A DNA stretch of 64,000 bases from Isochrysis galbana (lineage: Eukaryota > Haptophyta > Isochrysidales > Isochrysidaceae). Below, piece by piece: positions 1-9,774 of this stretch. The stretch spans positions 1,116,001-1,180,000 of the forward strand of contig CM030933.1 in NCBI GenBank assembly GCA_018136815.1. The letters are read 5' to 3'. The position numbers and the translations under genes were made by a program. Each line of letters opens with the position of its first letter. Position 1 is the stretch's first letter. The notes beneath the pieces are model-generated. The model made no database searches, had not been told where the DNA came from, and worked only from the letters and a program-made list of their open reading frames with translations.

Positions 1-3000
1 CCGCCTCGCCTCGCAATGCCAAGGGCGAGGAGTGGAGTCCCCGCTCGTCAGTCAGCCTGCGCAATGCCTCGGCAGCTCCTGGCAAGGCCGCACGTAGGTC
101 GACATGCAGTTTCGCGGCGCCCGATGTCAACCCAAGCGACGCCTGGTAGGGCACGAGCGCTGCATGCGCCCCGATAGCTGCAAGCCATGCGGTAGCGTCC
201 TCAGGCACCGTTCCGTCATGAGCGAGTGTCTTTTCTAAAAGTGAGCGGCCGATGGCCTCAACGACGGGTAGGCGGCCGACTCCAAAGGTTGCGCACAGTG
301 AGCCGGAGCCGGGCACAGCGCGTGGCAACGAGATGCCCTCTTTCCAAAGCGACGGACGAGCCGATGCCACGAGCGCGCGGGAAGTTGCCATTGTCACCAT
401 GGGCTGCTGCCCGAGGACCGGCAGGTGAAGTTCAAGTGCGTCGGCAACCGGGAAAGAGTCAGGCTCGACTACGCCGAGGGCAGCACGCAAGGTGAAAGTG
501 GCCCGGCCGATGGCGACAGCACGCATGGGGAAAACTACCTCCACCGTGTCTCCGGCAGAGACCCTAAATGAACGAGAACTCGATTCGAGCGCGATGGGCC
601 TCAATGCACTGGCATTCGTCGTGTCACTAAGCGAAATGGTCACAGTTGCGACAGATCCCTCAGGAACCTCGGGCGAGGCGGTGAGCGTCGCCCCGCATGC
701 GAAAACATCGCCCACACGCGCAGCGCGTGGAACCGACGCCACCAGTGATATGGGCCGTCGAACATGCTGAATAGCAGTGGCAACGCCAAAAGCAGAGCCA
801 GCCACAGCATATGCGCGCAATTCAAAAGCGCCCACGTTGTCTGGAAGCACCCACGGCAGGGTCAACTCGCCAGAAGATGGCACTTGAAGTGTTGGACGCC
901 ATAGCGGTGTCGTGACGAAATCAGAGCGTGAGTCGAGCATAAACACGGCACTGCCTTGGTCCCCACTGGCGCCGCCAGAACTCGCTGAATCATCCAACGT
1001 AGTAGAAGTCTTGAATGCCATCTGGGCCGAGGCGCGCGGTCTTGGCACCATCAGCTCCTTGCCCGCTCTGTCGTCTTCGTGTGCGGGCATCGCCATCTCC
1101 AATGCCGCTGCTGTAGGCGCATCTTCGGCCATGTCCATTGCCAGCATGACCGGCTCGCCGCCTAGCCAGGGGGGCACGTCACCAAGCGACGAGAAGACCA
1201 TTGGGGTCAAAGAGTCTTGGTGTTGTGCTAGCGTTTCCGCGGCGGGCCGCTCGGCATCTGACAAACGCCAATCGTATGATGCAGATGGCCGAGCGGCCCA
1301 GCTGAGGCTAAGGAACGGATCCGCCATTAGCATACCCTGTAGTTTGGTTGCAGTCGTCGCCAGTGCGTGGGCTGATGCAAGGTGCTCGTACGTTGAGGTG
1401 ACGCTGTAACCTCCACCAATAAGCGAGGGAGCGAGCCGCGCACCAACATCTACTAGGGGATGGGCTTTTAATTGCAAGATGGCAGCATCGACGGCGGCGA
1501 GAGCAATTTCGCCTGCCAAGGGCTCACCACTTCTTTCGTCGCTCAATCGGATGGTGAGCCTTGCAGTACCCCCGGGCCTTTCAACATCCCGCGCGGGTTC
1601 AAGTCGTACTCGGATGGTTCTCTCACTTGCGGGTATCTCGGCCGAGAGACTGAATGAGGCGAGCATCGGGGCACGCGGCTCAAGTAGCGGCGAATGTGGC
1701 ACGCCGCCGAGCACCGATACCCGACTGGAGTCCGCCCCAGCGGCGAGGTGCAGCGAGATGTGGCAGCCACCAACACACTCGCGACCAATGGCGAAAGTGA
1801 TGGTTCCATCGCCGGGCGACAGCGGCGGTGGCACTAACGTTTTCCGGCCTAAAATGTTGCCCCAGGCTAGTAGCGGAGAAAGCGGGGCCTTCAGCGGGTT
1901 GTGCACCCGGATTGTGACGGAATCGCCCTCGGCATAGGTAGTTGAGCCTAGCTTGGGCGAGAGCGCTCGTTGCAGGTAGTCGGCACCCACCGGCTTGCGC
2001 TCCCACTGCGGCCGCGAGCGACCTAACACTACACCCGAGCAGAGTTGCTGCTCCTCGCTGCTCGCCTCCGCCTGCACCACGCAGGCTGCGAGCAAGAAAT
2101 GGCCCATAGTGGGAAGCCGCAGATCGCAACCGAGCGGTGCGCCACCACTGCCGTCGCTATCGGTAGACAGCTCGCAGGCGTCGTTGCCACGAAGCAGATC
2201 TTTCGATTCTGATGGCAAGCTGTGTGCAGGTCCATCCACGAGCCACTTGGCACCGTGGTACAGCTCAGCACCCATGACGATAGACGACGATGCGGGGACA
2301 GACGCAGACCCAGAGGGTTCAAGTTGGGCACCCGCCTCGTCGGTAAGCTGATACAGATGCAGTCGCACACGCTCATGTTGCACGGGGGCGCCACCAAGAA
2401 CCTGCCGTTCGCGTAGGCTAACAGCGAGGCCCTGACCAAATGGCACACGTGGCAACTCCGCCTGTGAGGGAGCTTCAATCGTAAGTGTTTTCTCCGAATG
2501 AGCAACAGGAACATCGATAGACACCGTCACCACCTCCCTCGTGGGCCCCACCCACTCAAAGCCGAGGTGGAGCAAGTCGCCGAGCACAAGAGGTCTAGAG
2601 GCATCTGCCGGTGGAGCCCATGACACCTCCAGCTTGCCGTCAGCCCCTATCTCGAGCACCTCCTCGCCCTGCGACGGCAGATTCTCCCCGCTTTGGCCTC
2701 GTGTCACATCGCCTGGCCGCCCGATGTCGAAATCTGCGCCTAAATCAACACAGTAAAAGCACTCAGGAGGGGAAGGGCGACCTTCGATTCTCCAGCGGAG
2801 GGTGACATGAGCACCTCCCACTGCGACCCCAGAGAGCGTGCTCGTTGACAAGAACAGGCGTAGTGTCCCGCCCGGTGGCACGACGCGCTGAGCACCGTCT
2901 CCGAGGCGCGCTTCCAATGAGACCGTGGGAGGGCGCGGGTCGGCAACAGCAATGCTGATAGTGTCCAAAGTACGTACGGTGCCCTGATCAAACCATCCAC

Positions 3001-5708
3001 CCCCCACAAAATAGCCCGCAGATCCAGATGCCGTATCAGGCGAAGACAGGAGCGCATTCAGCGCAAGGCGGTATTCGCCGGAGCGGGCCGTCGGCGGCAC
3101 TCGTGTACTGAGCGAGAAGGACCCATGTGCTGCACTGTACTGCACTTCCATCAGTTCCTCAACCTCGTTGACACCATCAGGAAACCCGATGCGGTCCCCC
3201 GAAACAGATGTTTGCCACCGCACGGCAACATGAGCTTTGACATTGCCCGATGGAATCTTAAGCTGGCCATTCGTAACCTCGCGAACATATCCTTTGAGAA
3301 AGATCTCATCGCCACCTCGATATACCGCTCGGTCCGATATTAGGACCCCTCGAGGAGCGGGCATGGCAAACCGCCCATACGATGGTAAGTCGAGCAGCAC
3401 AAGAGTCTCGCCGGTGGGCATGACGGCGATAAGGGTGCGAGAACGAAAGCGCGTGGAAGAAAGTGCTGAGGCTGGCAACGTAGCGAGCCCGTCGGCGTCC
3501 GTGCTGGCGCGAGCAACTGCAGAGATGTCGGAAGGGGAGCATTCCCAGCATGTGTGCGAGTAGATGGTGATTGCCGCGTGAGCTATGGGTGTATTTGTGG
3601 ACGAGTCGATGATCCAGACCAAGTACGACCCGTCAGGCACATTCAGAAGGGTAACTGCAGCGCGCCCAGCAGAGACAAGGGCGCGGGAAGTGGCGACTCG
3701 ACCGTTGTCTGCGGGCAAGGATAGTAGGAGTCCGGGGGTGATGATCGGGGCTACAAGTTGTGCATGCCACAGGCACGGTGACCTCAACCTCTCGCATAGA
3801 ACGCGCCCTCTCTTTGCGTGGCCTGGCATCGCGGCGGCACACACCAGTTTCCGAGTACCAATGACGAACAATGAGTAGGCCCGTCCCCCTGTCGCCACCT
3901 TGGTCAACGGCTCCACTATTGAACATGCCTGTGAGCTGTGCCTCTCGCACCTCTGCGGAGCCGTTTCGTAGAGGCGACCATGCGGTAAGCACAAGTCGGT
4001 CTGCCTTAGCGGTCCTGCCTAGGGAGTCTTCCAGGAAGTGCGGCCAGCGCGGCTGGCGATTGTCCGACATGAGGGCAGCAAGGAGCTCACGGTGTCGGTT
4101 TGGAGGGACAGGTGTAAAGTGAGTCTCAACCACATCATCCGCGCCACATGATGACCTGCTTTGCTGGTTGGCGCGGCAAGGGGCGCCCTGCCCATGGACA
4201 ACAGCCGGCCAAGTCGTAGGAGCCGACAGTGGGTTTCCGGTCCCTTGTGTAGCAGGAGCAGTGGGGAAGCGTAGTGGTGGGAGCATGCCCCTCGAGAAGT
4301 GGCTACCGGATGCGTCGCCTGGAGTGAGCATCTGTGGACGAACCTCCGCAGTTCTGAATGTGGAGTACGACGGCCTCAACGGGAGGCCGAACCCGTCGCG
4401 AACGTCCTCAGAACCGGCAAGGGAGATGGTGTACGTCGTATTCGGGTTGAGTTCCGACTCAAGCAAGAGGATCTCAGCGGATGGCCGTGTGAGCGTCAGC
4501 GGCATCGCAGCGCCGGTTGCATTGTGCCGAAGGCTCATGAGTGGCACTAGCGCCGAGAGGGGTGTAGCAGGATGAAGGCCGTGGCGAAGGAGCATGCGCA
4601 GCCGGCGTGCTGCAGGATGGATAGCACGCCACTTGGTAACTGGGATCTCCGTCTAGTACGGGGCAGGGATTGAGGAACAAAAGAATGAGTGGCCACACTT
4701 TTTGACTGGTCGGTCCCCACTGTGAGCCCGGGCAGCCGAGGACATGCGGCCAGGATCTTGTAGTAGCAAGCTTCCCAGTGCCAAATGAGGGAATTCCATA
4801 GCTGAATCACAAGGCCCAGGTGAGTGGCGCGCAGGCAGCACATGGGGATGATGAAATACCTGCAAGAACGGAATCGAGAACGGCACCAGCCCAGAAATTT
4901 TGATGCTCAGCTCACGGCTTGTAACACCACAGTCAGTGTGGTAGAGCGAACCGGTAGGCAGCACGAGACGATACACGGCGCCGGTTTGCAACGGAATGCT
5001 TGAAGTCGACGTACGATTGCACAAGAGGGAGACCGACATACAACGATCAGAGGGTTGTCGGCATTGTGCTGAGTGGATTGTAGCGCACTCTGATGGTGGG
5101 TCGAGAGTGAGAGCTCGACCAACGCGGCTAACGTCGACGGGATGGGAAAAGGTTAGCTCAATGTTTGCATCTGGTGGAAATTCCAGCGCGCCTGGCTCGA
5201 GAGGTGCTGTGCTGGCCACCCACGAATTGTTTGTGGCTGCCGCTGCCAGCGCAGATCGGACGAGCCCCGCGCTCATACGGAGCTGCGGTGTGGTAAAGCG
5301 GTGGACAGCGTTGTTCGTCGGGTCGAGCGAGAGCCCGGAGAATGAGCGCAAGGTTGACTTGATTCGAATGCTCACCGCGAGGTCAGTCGGCCAGTCAGCT
5401 ACCGGATCGAAGCGAGCGATCGATGTAGTTACCCATCGGACGGAACCGGCAACATGTGGCGTGATCTCAAATGGGTTGAGGTGTTCTGGCAGCTGGCCTG
5501 AGGCCCAGTCGGAGCCAAGAGCAATGACGGCATGTGTGAAGGTGACCGTGATCGCTTGCCTCCCACTCAGGAAGAGCGTCGGCGCAGCCCCACCCCCTTG
5601 GCGCACTGCAGCCGAGTCAGTCGATGGAGTGAATGCTGCAATGCCAAAGAGGGGCTGCGCTGGATCGATAGTGGCGAGCGCAAGCAGCGCGTGGGTAAGC
5701 GTGAGCAT
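1..5708 (-). CDS. alpha-2-macroglobulin-like secreted protein (3' end beyond window)
   Basis: Three exons read from right to left: 4860-5708, 3845-4652 and 3750 to the window edge. The introns at 4653-4859 (207 bp, phase 0, gtatttc...ctag) and 3751-3844 (94 bp, phase 1, gtgtgtg...gtag) both restore frame. The part present is about 1,800 residues. It starts with a short hydrophobic leader (MLTLTHALLALA) suggesting secretion. Near residue 690 is the MG3 signature SDRAVYRGGDEIFLKGY. Near residue 1,500 is the A2M domain entry LWRPTLQV followed by WVLPDNVGAFELRAYAV. These fit the bacterial-type A2M family of protease-trapping or envelope proteins. At the left edge, where the family usually carries the thioester GC(T/G)EQ after a GVGRLP-like stretch, this protein reads LAHDGTVPEDATAW, so the thioester cysteine is absent. 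The C-terminal domains lie outside the window. Family assignment is firm; biological role is unknown. The many open frames on the opposite strand are shadows of its GC-rich codons. Confidence 0.85.
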
Positions 5709-5984
5709 TGACCCCGGAGTTGGACGAGACTGCCGGGTCAGAGCCCGCGCGGGAGAGCACGTAGGGGGGAAGGGGAGAGGGTTGGGGGAAGGGGGGGTTG
5801 GATGGGGGAGGGGGGAGAAGGGGGGGGGGCGGGGGGAAGAGAGTATGCTCCCCTTCCTTTGCTGATCTTGTACTTTATTTACTGTTTCCCGTGGGAGTGC
5901 CGTGGAGAGGTGATTGTAGCGGCGGTGGTTGTGTGGCTCTGAACATTCTGAACGCCGCCGGCCGGGGGCGCACCCAGGGAGGAC

Positions 5985-5990
<6 letters not shown>

Positions 5991-6076
<86 letters not shown>
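5991..6076. repeat. (AG)n microsatellite upstream of the A2M-like gene
   Basis: An 86 bp uninterrupted AG tract. It begins 283 bp upstream of the A2M-like start codon, so the mRNA-sense strand of that gene is (CT)n. Between gene and tract, 5760-5840 is a G-rich low-complexity stretch. Confidence 0.95.
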
Positions 6077-6078
<2 letters not shown>

Positions 6079-6299
6079 CGCCTATCTCATCGTCATCATC
6101 ATCTCATCCCCTCTCCTCCTTCAGCTTTCTTGTTGCTGGAGTATAACTTTAGTGCTGTGGGTCCGGAGTCCAGACTCCTGGTTAACGGAGCCCAGATGTC
6201 AGATGGCAGACATCAGTAGAGATGTACCATGTACCGTGTACCATGTACCCTAGGGTATGTGCGTAGTAGTAGTACGATAGTGCGCAATAATAATAATTA

Positions 6300-7320
6300 A
6301 TGTTATATACTAGCCAACCCCACTAGCACTAGCTAATGGGACACAACTTTTCAGTCCCGGAATCCCGCCATGCCTGACGAGCCAGGTGTCCGAGTGATAC
6401 GTGATACCGGGAAGAGGGGGCCTTGCCCCCTCCCCTCGATATTTGTCCCCCCTCCAATGCACGCACCGACCCCGCGCACCTTACACCTTAGTGCGTCCTC
6501 TCCTCGAGTCCACGCTGGGGGAAAACCCCAAACCCCTTTCGGGTAAATGTGTCGCATTCGCGAATCGACGCTCGTTAGGCTTCTCTCTTCTCTTATTAGC
6601 CCGGTCACTCACTATGGAGGTGCGGAGGGCACCAGCTGCAATGGGTACATAAAGGGCTAAATAAGCTCCCTATAGGTTCCGGTAGGATGGATCAGCAAAA
6701 AAATTGGGGGGTTCTCCGGCGAAATTTTCGAAAAATACCGAATTTCAGGCCTTCGAAGACGGTGCGCGAAATACAATCGGGCTCCCTCCGGTATATTTTT
6801 AGTGAGGCCCTTCATGCTTCATGCGACATGCGAGGCACAAATATCGAATAGCGAGGAAGCTTGTGACGCCAACTCACTAAGTCCACATGGCGTGGTTCTA
6901 TCTATGCCTATGCACACTGGACCATAAGTCAAACTCGTAATTTTGCACTTCAATGTGTATGTGTATGTACAAAAGTATGACAAAACTCAAGACGTTTACG
7001 TGAACCACTAGTCACCGAGGGCTAGAGCGGCTAATTTGGCACCGCGACCGGGCGGACGGCATGGTCTTTTTCTTATCCATTTCAACTAGTGACCGCACAA
7101 AACGACTGATCAAGATATGCTGCCCTAGTTGCTAGTTGCTAGTTGCCGAGCGAATTGCCCTCTCCAGCCTCGCACATCTTGTCGAATATCGGCATTGGCG
7201 CAGAAACCGCGTCAACGTTAACGTACCGAGATGCGCTCGAGTACCCAACTTCCCACCGCTACCGAGCTACCGAGCGCGCTGCCGGCGCTTTCTCGGTCTG
7301 CCACTGGAATAGAAGGCCCC
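6300..7320. other. intergenic region without recognised gene
   Basis: Mixed-composition DNA with only short open frames. None resembles a protein family and none has a credible splice partner. The stretch at 6129-6200 faintly resembles the repeat at 9546-9727 (shared ctttagtgctg followed by a ggtcc-like core). Otherwise I see nothing here. Confidence 0.5.
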
Positions 7321-7323
7321 ATA

Positions 7324-7393
7324 ACGGCTAAAAAGTTCCGTCCTACATTATAGGACCGCGTCCTACGAAAATGATGGCGTCGTAGGACCCTGG
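7324..7393 (+). repeat. terminal inverted repeat of a DNA transposon (matches 54363-54430)
   Basis: About 45 bp starting acggctaaaaagttccgtcc are identical to the reverse complement of 54430 leftwards. After a short divergent part the two share gtaggaccctg again. In both places the outer base context is TA-rich next to cggctaaaaag. The second copy lies about 100 bp upstream of a pogo/CENP-B-like transposase fragment, so this is best read as one end of a related, probably non-autonomous element. Confidence 0.7.
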
Positions 7394-7933
7394 GATTCCC
7401 CCTCGCAATGGCCCCCCTCGCGGGCCACCGGCGGGTGCACCTCCCACCAAAGTGGTGCGCGACGGCCCCCCACCCTCCCCCCTGCCAGCCCCTGGCCGCT
7501 CAGGTCTGGTGCCCGCCTTTGGGTCCCGCCAGATCTCACCCAAACTGGGCCCTCTGAAAGGTTGCCCGCCATTGCTCCCGACCCCCCCCGCGCGGAGGGC
7601 CCGTCGGACTGTCGGCCGATGTCTGACACGCTTGCCAGACCACCTCCCACCTTGACCCATGGCGCGGGCCTGCACATGCTCTCAGGTACCAACTTTTTGA
7701 CGACCTCAGCCTCTCACACTCACGACCGACCGACGAGCATGCCGACACAGGTGACAGCGAGCGCGACGCGCTCGCACGGCCGCCACATCTCTGTCACGCA
7801 GCACCCCACGGCGCCCGGGGCGACGCAGGGCGGCCCGCACTCCGGCCCGCCGTATGTCACGCGGCATGTCGTATGGATAACTTCCGCGACGTGCGGTATA
7901 AATGTAACTTACGATAGGGGGGGTGGTCCCCCG

Positions 7934-7948
7934 GACGAGAGCCCTAAA
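7934..7948 (+). repeat. left target-site duplication of SINE-like element A1
   Basis: The 15 bases gacgagagccctaaa recur exactly at 8720-8734, bracketing the element between them. Confidence 0.85.
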
Positions 7949-8719
7949 TTAATTTCTTAATAGTCTCACCGCACACGCGACCGTGCAGCCTCTACTTTCT
8001 ACTCACGTAGGAAACTTTCTACACCTACACCCCCACTCCCCCGGCCCTTTCCCCCCCGCCATCAGGCGACTCCCCCCGTGCACTACTAGGGGGATAGGGG
8101 AAAAGGGCTTAGATATGGTCGGTGGTCGGTGGCCCGCGCCCCCCCCCGGCGATCCGTTCCCCCCTTCCTCCTACGCCTACCGGGCTGGCGGCGGCCTCGG
8201 TCCCGACTTATCCTGTAAACAGGTGCGGGACTTACCTATTTTCCGGTGAGCGGAGCTCTCGCTCCGCCCACCCCCTTCTCCGCGCTCTCTCTCCCCTCTC
8301 CTGCAGGCACGCGCGATGGCGCGCCTGCGACAGGCCTGCAGCTGCCCCTGGCGACCCCTGGAGGCCCCTGGAGGCCCCTGGAGGCCAGCTCAGGGGGCAG
8401 AGGAGGCTGGGGCTGGGCCCTGGCCTCCCCTGCCTCTCCCTCGCTGGCACTCCTGTGCCTCAGGGGTCCCCAATCTGCACCTGTCTGCCTGTCGAACAGG
8501 GGGGGAGGGGGGGTTGGAGCGATGGGCTGGCCACGACAGGCCAGGACGCGCGAGGCAGGCAAGCCTGCCAGTGAGAGAGTGGGTCAGCAGGGCATTCTGC
8601 TCCTGGCAAGCCATCAGGCGTGCCAGGAGCATGGGTGGTTCCTCCCCCATGGCAGGGGAGGAGTGGAGAGAGGGGGGGGCTCGTGCCCCCCCATGGGGCA
8701 ACCAAGTATAAACTTAGTT
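7949..8719 (+). mobile_element. complete family-A SINE-like retroelement (771 bp)
   Basis: Flanked by a perfect 15 bp direct repeat, the length typical of target-primed reverse transcription. The 5' end has cttaatagtctcaccgc, which also recurs near 21785 and 62120. The body matches partial copies at 16278-16415, 44492-44835, 47800-48236, 59228-59520 and 62110-63110. The 3' end is caagtataaacttagtt, which in other copies is aactaagtataaacttagtt, an 8 bp-arm palindrome. It contains no meaningful long ORF, so it depends on another element for movement. No tRNA-like A/B boxes were evident by eye. Both termini look intact, which makes it the best reference copy. Confidence 0.8.
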
Positions 8720-8734
8720 GACGAGAGCCCTAAA
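8720..8734 (+). repeat. right target-site duplication of SINE-like element A1
   Basis: Exact copy of the 15 bases at 7934-7948. Confidence 0.85.
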
Positions 8735-8765
8735 GATAAACCGCTCGTTTCTCTCTAGAGACATT

Positions 8766-9249
8766 GAAGTTTATCCCGACGCATCATGGGGGAGTTCACC
8801 GACGCCCTTCGCCGGCCACATCATCAAATACTGCGGTGCCGCTATCTCATAGTCCGCTCGCAAGCTCAAGATTATTCCACAAAGCTCCGCTGAGGCCGAA
8901 ATCGCCGCCTACACCAATGCCAATGCTGCTAAAGACCTTCGCTTCGTACTCAATGTTCTCGAATATCTCGAAGCCGAATATAAGCTCCCGGCGACAATCT
9001 TCTGCGATAACTCAGCTACCGTTGCGTCCATCAAGAACCCCGGCGTAAAAGGACGCACTCGACACTACGACAATTGGATTTGGTTTGGTCGCAAACAATA
9101 CCACAATATCTCGATCGTGTTTCCATCCATACCGATACGTGGATATCGACTGAAGATCAGATCGCTGATATGATGACCAAAAGGCGCTTGAGAAGAATAA
9201 ATTCGTAAAATTTCGCAACCTCAACCTCGCGCTGGGAGCATCAAATTAA
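8766..9249 (+). pseudogene. decayed Ty1/copia retrotransposon, RNase H end of pol
   Basis: The translation starting at 8766 (YPDASWGSS) runs into GAAIS followed by a TAG at 8850-8852, where copia RNases H have tryptophan. It resumes as SAEAEIAAYTNANAAKDLRF and ICDN-like FCDNSATVASIKNPG, matching the copia signature for the RNase H domain. Two or more further frame changes are needed to read YLDRVSIHTDTWIS, then EDQIADMMTK, then KFVKFRNLNLALGASN and stop. The fragment is therefore dead. It lies just downstream of the intact A1 element. The upstream integrase and reverse transcriptase parts are missing. Confidence 0.85.
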
Positions 9250-9545
9250 TCCAGCATCTTGGATTTAACCCCGCATGCCCCATTCTCTGTCCGACTTCAT
9301 GTTTCATGTCGCTTGCTTGGTAATAGCTTCCACTTCATTCAACGTCAACTAGGCAACCAGGTGCCAGGTGACGACGCAGGAATGTTACAGGTTTGGATGC
9401 CGCCGACTTAGGCGAAGAATTGTTGCTGGCCTATGTCTTTGACGCTTGAGCACATTTCATTCAGCCTCGAAGGTAAGCTTGTACCTTTCTCGGGAATGGC
9501 AACGAGTGGGAGAATCAGGGTTTGTTTCGCCTTTGGCGATGGGGG

Positions 9546-9727
9546 AGCGTCAGAGTTTTATTGTTGTGTTAGTATGACCTTAGTGCTGCGGGACCGTAGC
9601 CCTTCGACGGCAACGGAGCCCCTCCCCCGCGATGGGGGTGTGCGCAGTTGGCGCATGGCTCGTCCGGTGGATGTGGCTAGGAGTGCTAGCCAACAAACAA
9701 GATGTCATATGACGCTATAAGTTCTAA
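9546..9727 (+). repeat. dispersed repeat R (LTR-like) abutting the ankyrin gene
   Basis: About 180 bp nearly repeated in reverse orientation at 44931-45316. It starts tcagagttttattgttgtg and ends tataagttctaacg. This copy ends 48 bp before the start codon of the ankyrin gene and lies 300 bp downstream of the copia remnant. It could be a solo long terminal repeat or a non-autonomous DNA element; the ends do not settle it. This copy keeps the uninterrupted sequence ctgcgggaccgtag where the other copy is split by a MITE. Confidence 0.7.
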
Positions 9728-9774
9728 CGAAACTCCAACACTCACAGACGACTGACTCGGTTGGGCGGTGCGCG

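Noticed and set aside
3751..3844. Frameshift or pseudogene interpretation of the A2M-like gene
   Set aside because: A 94 bp GT-AG intron of matching phase restores a sensible family sequence (WYSET joined to APIITPG), so decay need not be assumed.
4996..5865. 289-codon plus-strand ORF antisense to the A2M-like gene
   Set aside because: It is a shadow of GC-rich codons; the minus-strand frames carry family motifs and splice sites, this one carries none.
8122..8758. ORFs of 100-170 codons in family A/B elements on both strands
   Set aside because: They recur only because the repeats recur, differ by frameshifts between copies, and show no protein-level conservation.
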